A stretch of DNA of 64,000 nt from Dermacentor variabilis. Its lineage: Eukaryota; Arthropoda; Arachnida; Ixodida; Ixodidae. The stretch is from contig NC_134569.1 in the NCBI RefSeq assembly GCF_050947875.1, positions 204,036,127 through 204,100,126 on the forward strand, written 5' to 3'. Made by a program: the position numbers and the translations under genes. Below the pieces are notes generated by a model. That model saw only the letters and a program-made list of their open reading frames with translations, was not told the origin of the DNA and ran no database searches. Shown piece by piece: positions 1-9,284 of this stretch. Each line of letters opens with the position of its first letter. Position 1 is the stretch's first letter.

Positions 1-1765
1 TTCGAAATACATCAAGTATAGCGGTTAGACGCTCAAGGTGAGTGTCGAAAGTGGGCGAGAAGACGATAACGTCGTCGAGGTAGCAGAGACATTTGAAACC
101 TCGGACCAAGGAGTCCATCATACGCTCAAAGGTGTCAGGGGCGTTGCATAATCCAAACGGCATTACTTTAAATTGGCATAGGCCATCGGGTGTGATGAAC
201 GCGTTTCTTTCTCTGTCCATATCGTGAACAGTAATCTGCCAGTATCCAGAACGAAGATCAATAGAAGAGAAATAGCTGGAACCGTGGAGGCAGTCAAGGG
301 CGTCGTCTATGTGTGGGAGCGGGTAGACGTCCTTCTTAGTAATGTTCTTCAGATGACGGTAGTCTACACAGAAGCGCCACGTGCCATCCTTCTTCTTAAC
401 TAACACTACAGGTGACGCCCAGGGACTCGAAGAAGGCTCAATGATGTTTTTGCCTAGCATTTCATTCACTTCGCTTTGAATTACTTGGCGTTCCGACGCA
501 GAAACTCGATACGGTCGTCGGTGAATAGGAGTAGCATCACCAGTAGGAATCCGATGCTTGACCGCGAGCGTCTGACCTAAAGGGCGATCGTCGAAGTCGA
601 AAATATCTCTATAGGACGATAATACTTGATAAAGGTCTTCAGCCTGCGCAGAAGACAGGTCCGTCGCAACCATTTTCTGTATCTTGGGATCGGCGGCCGA
701 GGCTGGCACGATGGGCCTGCTAAGCTCGCAAGAAGCATCGGTCGATAATGTTGCCACGTGATGGTCGCCGAGACAATCAACGGTGGCAAAGCAAATACCT
801 TGCGGTAGAATTTGCTTTGCTAAGCCAAAGTCACGGAGCAAGAAACATTTAGGAGTGGAAACTCCGCTGTTTCCGGCGACCAGAAAACGTCCCAAGCCCG
901 CGGAGCCGTTATCGTGCTGGCGGCCTGGAAAGAAATTACCGCCGTTGAGAGCGCGAAGGAGCCGCCTGCCCGGGCGCTGCATTCTTTTTTTTCGCTGCGG
1001 CTTCTCCGACGCGCCGCATGGCGCCGCCACTGTATACGGCCCCGTCGGAGCATATACAATTGTGACCTTATCTGGTCGCCCGCGCTCGCTCGCGCTGAAG
1101 GGAGTTTCCCCTCCTGAATGTCTTACTCCGTGGCCAAAGTTAAAGACAGGCATGAAAGTGCGGTTCGCAATAATAGTAAGGATACTGTGAGGCACGGTAA
1201 CGTCATACTGTAGTGGAATGTCGGGCAGAGGAGTGACGAGGAACTCGCCATCAGGGACTGGTGGGGAAGACAAGAGGTCAATATACGCTATTGATTTTGG
1301 CGGCAGGCGAATAAAGCCGGTGGGGCGTAGGCGGCACTGGGGTGCGTCAGAAGGTTCTGCGAGCATCGGCAACTCAAGGCGAAGGGCACTGGCAGAACAG
1401 TCAATAAGAGCAGAATGCGCGGAGAGAAAATCAAGGCCGAGAATGAGGTCGTGGGTGCAATGAGCAATCACGGTGAAGAGGACAGGAGTGTGGCGGCCGG
1501 TGATGCTAACACGTGCCGTACACATGCCGATGATAGGCTCAGTACCGCCATCCGCAACGCGGACGACGCGTGCCGACGCTGGGGTGAGAAGCTTGTTCAG
1601 TCGTCGTCGGAAGGCAGCATTCATAATAGAAAGATGTGCCCCTGTATCGATGAGTGCCGTGACAAGATAACCATCAACGTCAACGTCAAGAAGGTTTTGG
1701 TTCGTGTTTAACGTGAGCAGAAATTTTGAGGGCAGTGTGGACAGCGCAGCTTCACCTCCAGAAGC
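1..1765 (-). CDS. Ty3/Gypsy retrotransposon pol (protease to reverse transcriptase), partial
   Basis: This is the polyprotein of a Ty3/Gypsy LTR retrotransposon, which matures itself and copies its RNA into DNA. One minus-strand frame stays open from the gag/pol overlap to the left window edge, where it continues outside. Reading 5' to 3', the aspartic protease active site is IDTGAHLSIM (DTG codons at 1640-1648). A linker follows, then the RT with FCVDYRHLKN, the ITKKDVYPLPHIDDAL segment, SIDLRSGYWQI, MPFGLCNAPDTFERMMD and the catalytic YLDD box (71-82). RNase H and integrase would lie beyond the left edge. The pol frame differs from gag, so expression would need a frameshift at the gag end, as is common in this superfamily. 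No stop was found where I translated it, so pol may be intact. Age cannot be judged without the LTRs. Confidence 0.9.
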
Positions 1766-1773
1766 TGCAGTGC

Positions 1774-2565
1774 CTAGTTTTCCGGCTGGGCCTGGGAGGC
1801 GATAGGCGGCGAAAAGAAGCGGCGGGGTTGGGGCGAACGAGACTGACGGCGTCGAGGTGAGGGCGAGCGGCTGTAGCGAAGGTTCGGAGCAGGGGCATAA
1901 GCAGCAGTGGATTCATGGCGGGTGGCATAGGGAACAGAAGGTCCAAATGTGCGGGAATAAGTGGCGGCGTATGTCCGAGGAGGCGGTGGCCATCGGTTGC
2001 GGCAGTGAAGAGCGACGTGGCCGATGCGACAGCAGTGAAATCAGATTGGTCTGTCATCAGGGGTACGCCAATCGGACGGGTTGCGGCGAGATGTGGCGGA
2101 AAAGGACTGTCGGGGACGAGGAGGGTCGGTAGAGAACTGGGGAACGCTGGGTTGAGATGTTGAACACACGGAGTCCAGACCCATGTTCTCAAATTCCTGT
2201 CTGGCTACGGCCTGAATCATGGCAATCGTGGTTGCTGGCGGATCGGGAGGTGTCGTGGAGAAAGCTGGCGAAGAGGCGGCCTCGAGCTCGCGGCGAACAA
2301 TACGGGTGACGTCGTCACAGGTGGTGGCCTGACGCGATCGACCCTCACATGTCGACGTAGCAGCGGTGTTGGGTAGCCGCGTGATGTGGTGTGTGATACG
2401 GCGGCTCTTGACTTGTTCAAGGCGACGGCATTCTTTAATGATGGCGTCGATTGTCGAGACATTGCCGAAAACAAGCAAATTGAAAGCGTCGTCGGCGATG
2501 CCTTTTAGGACATGTGACGCTTTATCTGATTCAGACATACCATCGTCAGCGGTGGAGAAGCCAAT
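1774..2565 (-). pseudogene. Ty3/Gypsy gag, truncated at its 5' end, with a nonsense codon in the zinc knuckle
   Basis: This is the capsid/nucleocapsid part of the same element as pol. From about 2535 it reads MSESDKASHVLKGIADDAFN, a recognisable Gypsy capsid segment, then ECRRLEQVKSRRI and an Arg/Ser/Pro-rich tail, stopping at TAG 1774-1776. The CCHC nucleocapsid knuckle is present as FHCCRIGHVALHC, but the codon for its first Cys is TGA (2041-2043), so Gag would end just before the RNA-binding motif. The N-terminal part of the capsid is missing: recognisable gag stops at about 2565, five bases from the stop codon of an unrelated ORF. The truncation could be a deletion or rearrangement breakpoint, because no LTR or primer-binding site separates the two. 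Confidence 0.8.
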
Positions 2566-2569
2566 GCCA

Positions 2570-2830
2570 TTACTTGAACTTGAAGACGCCGACGGCCACC
2601 CCGGTTATGGAAACAAAGCCTCCGCGGTTCATCTCGTAGGTTCCCGTGATGCCAAAGTGCTTGCCCACGACGCAGAACCACGTGGGGCCGTACTTGGTCT
2701 CAAAGGCGGTCTTGATGGTGGTGGCGATGTCGGCCCAGTCCTTCGAATCCTTCATGGCCTTGGAGGCCACGTCACGGAGTTCGTTGATCATATCCTGGGG
2801 CAGGTCCCCGTAGTGGACCTCGACGTCCAT
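2570..2830 (-). CDS. LC8-type dynein light chain-like protein (86 aa)
   Basis: LC8 light chains are small dimeric hub proteins that bind the dynein intermediate chain and many short linear motifs in the cytoplasm. The ORF begins MDVEVHYGDLPQDMINEL and carries the family's signature stretch KYGPTWFCVVGKHFG (usual form KYNPTWHCIVGRNFG), then a C-terminal strand ending VFKFK. At 86 residues it is close to the usual length of about 89. The start at 2828-2830 was chosen because it sits in a strong GCCATGG context; the frame is also open upstream to 2992, so an extended N-terminus or an upstream exon is possible. The helix and last strands are divergent (YEMNRGGFVSITG where canonical LC8 has an aromatic FIYFYLG segment), so this is a paralogue, not the conserved housekeeping gene. 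No intron is visible within the domain. The stop lies only bases from a truncated Gypsy gag, so a retrocopy or transposon-captured copy is also possible. Confidence 0.72.
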   Translation of the reverse strand: MDVEVHYGDLPQDMINELRDVASKAMKDSKDWADIATTIKTAFETKYGPTWFCVVGKHFGITGTYEMNRGGFVSITGVAVGVFKFK

Positions 2831-3061
2831 GGCAGGATCCTTGGAGCGGGCCAGCCGGTTGGGGTGCGTCAGCGATCGCCGCAGCCATTGCAGCTCAGAG
2901 GTCGTGGCGAAGGCAGAGCTCGTTCCAAGCCCGGTCCCAAACGCTTCCACGGGCAGCGGTCCACAGCAAGCGCAGCTCGTGACCAGTGACAACGAGCTCG
3001 CGTGGCGAATGGGCGCCCGACGCGAGGACCAGCGCGAGTGAATGTCGTAATAATATATAGG

Positions 3062-3233
3062 GGAAATATAGGGACAGCATACGGGAAATTACATGTACTG
3101 AATAATTGAAATAAGTAAATTATAAATGAATGGAAATGAAATCGGATGATAAACAACTGGCCGCAGGTGAGGCACGAACCCACATCTTCGCATTACGCGT
3201 GCGATGCTCTTAACAACTGAGCTACTGCGGCGC
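3062..3233 (-). mobile_element. tRNA-derived SINE (Ruka-like), tRNA-Thr(CGU)-type head
   Basis: The minus strand at 3231-3160 folds as a 72-nt cloverleaf. The acceptor stem is a perfect GCCGCAG/CTGCGGC. The D stem is GCTC/GAGC, the anticodon stem TCGCA/TGCGA with loop CGCGTAA (anticodon CGT), and the T arm GTGGG/CTCAC. Position 33 is G instead of the near-universal T, and an A/T-rich unrelated tail follows (about 3150 down to 3062). It is therefore a SINE and not a functional tRNA gene. The A-box and B-box (GGGTTCGTGCC) would form the internal pol III promoter. Confidence 0.8.
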
Positions 3234-3298
3234 AGTTTTCCCATTCGCTTTCTGGGGTATTTATGTTTACCTGCAAGAACTAAACCTGGGAGTGTTAG

Positions 3299-3427
3299 CC
3301 AGCGGCCACATTTCGATGGCGAACTGCAGAAATGTTCCTGGAGGTACCGTTCACTAGGTGCACATGAAAGAACCCCCCAGGTGGTCAAAGTACCCTACTA
3401 CGGCATTGCCTCATAATCATCGTAGTA
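3299..3427 (+). mobile_element. Tail fragment of a second tRNA-derived tick SINE
   Basis: This stretch has the body of the SINE seen complete at 9953-10182 and 28629: GGCCACATTTCGATGG, then AGGTGCACATGAAAGAACC, CAGGTGGTCAAAG, and CTACTACGGCATTGCCTCAT. The tRNA-like head is missing. It sits directly before a MITE-like repeat. Confidence 0.7.
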
Positions 3428-3443
3428 TCAGAAAGCTTTGCGA

Positions 3444-4113
3444 TAGGGGCACGGAAATTTTGGGTCCCCAAAGGGCTTTGCGGGTGTTGGCGTTGTTGCG
3501 CGCAGGAGTAAAGAGCTTTAGAATCGGGCTTTGCGTTTGCGGATAGTGACTTGCGCTTTCAGCGCCACTACGGCGTCAAAGAAAAGCGATCATAAATACT
3601 AAACTACAATATACCATTTTATGATCAGTAGAATAAGTTCGACTTTCGTGTTTTCGCGTTCAAGTACAATTTAGAGGTTATTCTACTAGCAGCAAGCAAT
3701 TTGTTGCGCTTAGTTTTGAGCAAACCAACTTTACTTACCTTCACCAGCCAAGTTAAGCCGTGCTAGGCCTACAAGCCATGACATCGACAGTCGAATTGGG
3801 AATCAGCGGCGTCTAATGAATCAACCTTCATTACGCAAGTTAGTTGAGAGAAAGCGATAACCGCACTTAGTTCTCCTAGCTTTCGAACTTCATGCGTTAC
3901 CACGAATCGAGCCCGCATTTGGTGCTAGTTCAGAGCCGTCGCTTCGATGGGCCGGTGCCTCTATGTTGACGCAAAGCTTTTGGGACAGCTTTTGGGGCTC
4001 CCGCTAAACCGGTGAAACAGCGTGCCCGACGCAAAACCCAAACGCAGTTTGCGTCTCGCGCATGCGCAGTGGCTTCGACGCTATTTCTTTTGGGCCCCTG
4101 TACTAAAACTCTC
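3444..4113. repeat. MITE-like dispersed repeat, copy 1
   Basis: Non-coding repeat that aligns by eye along several hundred bases with 24194-24656 in the same orientation. Shared landmarks are CCCCAAAG(G/A)GCTTTGCGGGTGTT, GCTTTGCGTTTGCGGATAG, TTGCGCTTAGTTTTGAG and GAGAAAGCGATAACCGCA. The right end (TTTTGGGCCCCTGTACTAAA, then ACTCTC) is the reverse complement of the left end of copy 2 (GAGAGTTTTA with GGGGCCCCAAA), so the element has terminal inverted repeats. The left end here looks truncated. No ORF resembling a transposase was seen. Confidence 0.6.
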
Positions 4114-4917
4114 CGTTGGTTCGTAAAAGCCCAGAATTTATTTCTTTTATTACTGTCGAAAGCTTATACGGTACATGTTCTGGGAAGAATTGAATTTCGG
4201 GGCATCTAGTTCCTTCCCGTAGTCAGTAGTACTATGCAAAATTGTTGTTGGCCTCTAGAGGAACACCTTCTGCAAATCAGAATACCATATTGAGTGCCTA
4301 GAGTGCATAAATATCGAGCTTCTCTTACATTCCGCGGGTCTGTAAGCTTTTGATGCTGACTATACGGGATGAAGGCGGTATACCGCTTTTTGGCAGACAA
4401 GTGATCACACCCACCCAGCTGTTGTAAATTTAATATTCGAGGGTTAGAATGGTAGAACTTATGGTAAGGGCACAGCCAGGCGATTTCATAACGCAAATTT
4501 AGCGAAGGGCGCTCAGCAGGCTTTTTGTTGAATGACAGTGTTGATGAATGAAAAGCCAGATCAAATACGTATTTCCATGAAATTATGGAGATTCAAGTTC
4601 ACTTCGTAGGTTCTATATTACCGAAGTTTCCATATTAAGTCCCATACTGTGCATTTATATTCTAAAAACATGATTTTAGGGTTTTACGTGCCAAAACGAC
4701 GCAGTCATATTCTTATTTTGGCCTCTCTTATGCCTTCCATTTGTTTTTCATGAATCTGGGGATGTAGGCGATTGTTTTCCGGGATATAACCGAGGTCATG
4801 GTTTATGTGATTATTAATGTTTTGTATGCGAATAGGCTGACCAGTATTAACATGAAGTGCAGCGCAACAAGAACAAGGCCAGAAGGAGAAATGGAATACA
4901 GGCACAAACGCAGTTCG
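4114..4917. other. No recognisable gene
   Basis: A/T-rich stretch without a convincing coding frame. A short SINE-like fragment (TTTTAGGGTTTTACGTGCC) lies near 4675-4695. Confidence 0.5.
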
Positions 4918-5138
4918 CTGCGAGCCCAGAACTTTCCAGTAACGAATGGCACGCGCGTTATCAGCATAGAACAGTTTACACCCTTTGGAGTGCCCCTTCT
5001 GATAACGCGCGTGCCGTTCGTCACTGGAAATTTCCGGGCTTGCAGCGATAAAGAAAGGAAACGCATCAAGGCAGATGACGATTATTTTTGTGTGGCAGAA
5101 GGGGCAAGCCAAAGGGTGTAAACTGTTCTTAGAGTGTA
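4918..5138. mobile_element. Foldback element, copy 1 (left arm truncated)
   Basis: The right arm (4999-5138) matches that of the complete copy at 5340-5476, and the left arm is present only from about 4918 to 4964. The arms meet at CGCGCGTTATCAG / CTGATAACGCGCG around a 34-bp loop. The frames through it are by-products of the palindrome, because both strands read almost the same. Confidence 0.75.
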
Positions 5139-5168
5139 TCTGATTTCACCGCGTTACGCGAATGGTGC

Positions 5169-5476
5169 ACTCTTAGGCAAAGTTACACCCTTTGGCTTGC
5201 CCCTTCTGCCACACAACAATAATCGTTATCTGCCTTGATGCGTTTCCTTTCTTTATCGCTGCAAGCCCGGAACTTTCCAGTGACGAACGGCACGCGCGTT
5301 ATCAGCATAGAACAGTTTACACCCTTTGGAGTGCCCCTTCTGATAACGCGCGTGCCGTTCGTTACTGGAAAGTTCCGGGCTCGCAGCGTTAAAGAAAGGA
5401 AACGCATCAAGGCAGATAACGATTATTGTTGTGTGGCAGAAGGGGCAAGCCAAAGGGTGTAACTTTGCCTAAGAGT
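5169..5476. mobile_element. Foldback element, complete copy with 137-bp inverted arms
   Basis: The arms 5169-5305 and 5340-5476 are near-perfect inverted copies around a 34-bp loop (5306-5339). The outer motif ACTCTTAGGCAAAGTTACAC pairs with its complement at the right end. The loop itself contains TTTACACCCTTTGG, the same motif found near the arm ends. There is no transposase, so this is a non-autonomous element. Copy 1 lies just to the left, and a divergent copy at 18151-18389. Confidence 0.85.
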
Positions 5477-5718
5477 GTGTAGAACTTTGTGGAAGGCACG
5501 CGGGTCCCAACGATTAGTCTGGAACATTCGATGACTGCTGTATAAAAGCCGACGCGCTGGACCCGCTGATCAGATTTTCGACGATCGCCGACTGTGTTCG
5601 CCGCTCTCGTTGTGCTTTAAGTGTAGCCTGTTTTGTGGGCACAGGTTCGCCCAGTAAAAGCTAGTTTTGCCTTTCACAGTATTGGTACTGTGTTCCTTGA
5701 CGTCACGACCACGTGACA
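5477..5718 (+). mobile_element. Probable solo LTR of a Gypsy-type element
   Basis: The segment starts TGTGTAGAAC and ends CACGTGACA, so it has TG...CA ends. It carries a TATAAAAG box at 5541 and a late AGTAAA-type poly(A) signal at 5655-5660, in the order expected of an LTR promoter and terminator. No primer-binding site or gag follows: it runs directly into RTE sequence at about 5719. I infer a solo LTR. The target-site duplication cannot be seen, because the left flank is the foldback element. Confidence 0.6.
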
Positions 5719-6216
5719 ATACACTTTTCTCTTGAGGGATAATGGCAAACTGGTGTTCATGATCTGAGAATGTTTGCCAAACGCACCCGAGCCCATTCTT
5801 ATTCTTCTGATTATTTCAATCTCATGATCCGGATCCGCGGTCACTACCTGCCCTAAGTCGATGTACTCCCTTACCACTTCCAGTGCCTGTCTACCTATCG
5901 TAAACTGCTGTTCTCTTCCGAGACTGTTAAACATTACTCTAGTTTCCTGCAGATTAATTTTTAGACCCACCCTTCAACTTTGACTCTCCAGGTCAGTGAG
6001 CATGCATTGCAATTGGTCCCCTGAGTTACTAAGCAAGGCAAGATCATCAGCGAATCGCAAGTTACTAAGGTATTCTCCATTAACTCTTATCCCCAATACT
6101 TCCCAATCCATATCTCTGAATACCTCTTGTAAACACGCTGTGAATAGCATTGGAGAGGTCGTATCTCCCTGCCTGACGCCTTTCTTTATTGGGATTTTGT
6201 TCCTTTGTTTATGGAG

Positions 6217-6276
<60 letters not shown>

Positions 6277-6390
6277 TTCAGTATTTTTACATACGGCTTG
6301 TCTACACACTGATTCCATAATGCCTCCATGACTGCTGAGGCTTCGACTGAATCAACCGCTTTCTCGTAATCAATGAAAGCTATGTATTAG
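5719..6390 (-). pseudogene. RTE-type non-LTR retrotransposon, reverse transcriptase fragment
   Basis: RT palm of an RTE/BovB-like LINE, truncated at both ends. Reading 5' to 3' on the minus strand, domain A appears as AFIDYEKAVDSV (about 6380-6345). It is followed by GVRQGDTTSPMLFTACLQEVF, then the catalytic block LRFADDLALLSNS and the thumb-side VGLKINLQETRVMFN and RKVY. Defects include a TGA after LESQS (near 5971) and a long AT run that replaces the segment before GVRQGD and switches the frame. The 3' end is cut by the LTR at about 5719. It would encode no active enzyme. Confidence 0.85.
6220..6274. repeat. (AT)n microsatellite inside the RTE reverse transcriptase
   Basis: About 27 uninterrupted AT units. 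In the RT frame it reads as alternating Tyr-Ile. The conserved frames on the two sides differ, so length change here has shifted the frame. Confidence 0.95.
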
Positions 6391-6403
6391 GGTAGGTTAT
6401 ATC

Positions 6404-6626
6404 TCTTGTCATACTATGCCAATTCTTATACACACCAAGTTATCGAAACGACCATGAGGGCACCAAAACGTAGGCGGCTGTTGCATGGCCTACATGACAC
6501 ACATGTGATGATATTCATAGCATGACCTATCATTTATGTTCGTCTTAAATTCTTGTCATACTATGCCAATTTTGGTACATACCAAGGTAACGAAACGACC
6601 ATGAGAGCACCAACACGTAGGCGGCT
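6404..6626. repeat. Two direct copies of a ~76-bp motif, 147-bp spacing
   Basis: TCTTGTCATACTATGCCAAT through ACGTAGGCGGCT occurs at 6404-6479 and again at 6551-6626. The sequence after the second copy (AGATAGATAA) is a short tetranucleotide run. It is probably a repeat-rich non-coding tail of a transposon. Confidence 0.7.
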
Positions 6627-7321
6627 AGATAGATAAAAAAATACTCTCGAAGTGGCAAATGTTTGCCAAGAAATGCTTCGAATTGAAAAAAAAATACTAT
6701 TTATAAGGTCATATTGTATGTTAAATTACAAAGCTGTCGTACCTTTGAAAAGAAAGTGACTGCACAAATCTCTATTTCTAGGCTATAGTTTCATTTCGCC
6801 TGGGTATACCACCGCCTGATTCATGACCTCTATATTTTACAGCGAAGGTGTTTATGGCTAGGGTTTCGTGAATTTTTCATCTGTGCGAGTAAAAACTCCA
6901 TCATCTGCAATGGCTTGCGCCCTTTTCTTCCCAGACTGGCTCCGTTGCCGCTCATCATGCCAGCGTTCCCACACCGCCCCTCCTTCTGCGAAGGCGCTGA
7001 CGGCACTGGGCCACTGCTAGTCTGCGCGCTGATTTCGGTCTCAAACTCTTTGCCCCAACATATCGCGACATGAAAACACGAATGTATATAACGAATTTGC
7101 ATAACGAAGGTATGACAGGAATGGACGTGAATGTACAAAACTAAATGTGTGTGCGTACCTTTTTTTCACGATGACCACCGTTCAAGACAATAAATGCATT
7201 CGTACCTGGGTTCAAAATGCTGCGTTACCACTCTGTCGTGTGCTACACAGCTTCGCTAGTCATCCAGCTTCATAGAGTGTAATGGCTCATGCTTTCTTAA
7301 AGTCTGCCCGGGTAACGAAAG

Positions 7322-7322
<1 letters not shown>
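6627..7322. other. No supported gene
   Basis: A 102-codon minus-strand frame at 6830-7138 (containing APSQKEGRCGNAGMMSGNG) is reminiscent of a repeat-encoded peptide seen in tick sequence, but has no recognisable domain. The rest is A/T-rich. Confidence 0.4.
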
Positions 7323-7392
<70 letters not shown>

Positions 7393-7393
7393 T
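7323..7393. repeat. (ATTT)n microsatellite
   Basis: Uninterrupted TTTA tetranucleotides for about 70 bases. Such runs often mark the 3' end of CR1/Jockey-type LINEs, but no adjacent coding remnant was recognised. Confidence 0.9.
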
Positions 7394-8351
7394 ACCTCAA
7401 ATACCCCATTTGTACTTTTACGTTAGGGGCGGACATATCTAGTAAGTAATATTTTCAATGAATGCCTTGAAAGATGGAGGACTGGAGGGCTACGCCGCTT
7501 CAGCAAGAATATGATTTCTCCCTCTCACTGTTTGAACGAAAAAAGTGCTGAGATGAGCGGCGGTGCCAGCTGGAGGGGAATAAACAGCTATTTCTCCGTC
7601 TATGTATTTTTTTTTTTTGCGATCTGACTCTTCCTTTCACTAAACCATGAGACCTGTTCATAACACCTCTCCTGTCTAGTAAGAGTTCTAACAGCCGTGT
7701 GCGGAATTAGTTATTGCATGGCACGCTTTTTTCTTACACACATGATTGTCTGGTGGAAGTTATTCAACATCACACAACTGTCTCCACTTAAGCAGAGACA
7801 AATCAAGAAATAACGAATGCATCCGAACGTATTTTGTGTTAGCCTTACTTGCAAAAATGCCGGGCGAAATTCACGAGGTCGCTGACATCCTTGGTGTTCG
7901 CAGAGTCTTGCAAGTCGTCGAAGAAGTCTCGTAGCGTTTTCAGATGACAGCTGGATTGGCAGCGGGGTTCTTCGCAGCACGAGCCTGCATCAACAAACCA
8001 GTTCGCCGAAGCAGACTGCGTTGAGTTTCGTTACTTAGCCGGTGATCAATACTTGTATCTACATTCCTCACAGTAGCGCTCGCAGATCAGTGGATCGACA
8101 TCACGACGAGTTTAACTGCTCCAGCGCTGCCGCAAAGCATGCACGTAGTATACATGGTGTCCTGCGTAACCCGAGCGAAACATTAAAAATATGCAAATTC
8201 CACGTAGCTGGACAGAACCAAGGCAATGTTTTTTACCGTCGCTTGGCGATGCTCAGATAATTTTTTTTATTCCACTTAGTTAGATAATTAGTCTTAATTA
8301 ATCAGCTTCTCAAATATTGTGGTTATATGAAAAGTGTCAATGAGAAAATGG
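7394..8351. other. No supported gene; left part of a repeat
   Basis: Nothing coding is recognised. The A/T-rich part from about 8150 on appears to belong to the same dispersed repeat as the inverted arms that follow. Confidence 0.4.
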
Positions 8352-8556
8352 TAGAGCAATACGAAAAACTCCAGATGTAGCGCTCTGTTGCTTGATACGT
8401 GCCACATAAAAGAGTTTTTCCGAGCGTCAAAGAAGCACAGTCGTGCGGCTACTTTTGCGTATATTTGCGGGCTACTTTGACGCTCGGAAAAAAAAACACT
8501 TTTATGTAGCACTTATCGAGCAACATCTGCATCTGGAGTTTTTCGTGTTGCTCGAC
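8352..8556. mobile_element. Foldback (inverted-repeat) element, ~85-bp arms
   Basis: The arms 8352-8436 and 8471-8556 pair. AGAGCAATACGAAAAACTCC on the left is matched by GGAGTTTTTCGTGTTGCTC on the right, and TTTTTCCGAGCGTCAAAG by CTTTGACGCTCGGAAAAA. The loop is about 34 bp. There are small indels between the arms (for example in the A run at 8487) and no coding content. Confidence 0.7.
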
Positions 8557-8639
8557 AATATCTTCGAGGCCGTGCACTTGGTTGGGCTCTGCCTAACGGG
8601 CGATTCACAAGATGGCGCACGGCGCACTGCAAGCGCATG

Positions 8640-9275
8640 GCGCTTAAGGAAGCATGCCTCGTCGGAGGCCTTAACGTGCGTTCTCTAACGAAACACACGG
8701 ACGACATGGCGCACGATTTTAACGTCAACAGAGGCGACATGCTTTGCCTCACGGAGACATGGATGAGGCCGTATGACAAGAGACAGATCGCGGGATACTC
8801 GTCCGTGTGCGCCGCTCAGCGACCCGTACAACGCTACCACCGACGCCGACATACACGCCAAACCATGGGTCTTCAACGGCTTCAAATACGACCAGTCCAT
8901 CTCAGAGACTGCTTCAGCGCAGACCACGGTACTAAAAGTAAAACTGGTGCAGGCAGAGAGATGTGCGCTGTACAGTTCGTCGAAACGGGACTCGCGGTCG
9001 TGTGCGTACACGCGGCGCCAAATCTGTCTCAAACGGACTCGGCAGCGTTCGTGCACAGCAATCTGCCTTCGGCTCAACGGTGCGACACGTCCACGCTCAT
9101 CGTCGGAGACTTCAATCAGGACGCATGTTCAACACAGCAACAAACAAACTCAGCAACATTTCGCCGCAACAGTAAGCTCAGCGACGTAACTCTGCGACAC
9201 ACTCAGCGACAAGTATCGTTGTTCTTAAAGACTCGCAACAGTGCCCTCGTCACCCCCTACTGCGATGACTTGTGA
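8640..9275 (+). pseudogene. APE-type endonuclease fragment of a retroelement
   Basis: The frame from 8637 starts GGLNVRSLTKHTDDMAH and continues DMLCLTETWM, the typical first two motifs (N...E) of an apurinic-type endonuclease, which nicks target DNA. The frame then shifts. Near 9085-9120 the later motif LIVGDFNQDA appears, matching the GDFN box of the family. The catalytic SDH motif was not found, so the 3' part is lost. Such domains occur in non-LTR retrotransposons and are also attached to some animal Helitrons. The clade cannot be fixed without a database comparison. Confidence 0.65.
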
Positions 9276-9284
9276 TGTCAGCAT

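Noticed and set aside
3160..3231. Genuine tRNA-Thr(CGU) gene
   Set aside because: The cloverleaf is good, but position 33 is G, the T loop is non-standard and an A/T-rich SINE tail follows directly.
4705..5462. Overlapping frames containing CPFCHT...DAFPFF and similar text as zinc-finger peptides
   Set aside because: They lie on both strands of the foldback element and mirror each other. The Cys pairs are a by-product of the palindrome.
5974..6331. A Tyr/Ile-repeat protein
   Set aside because: The YIYIYI tract is the AT microsatellite inside a degraded reverse transcriptase.
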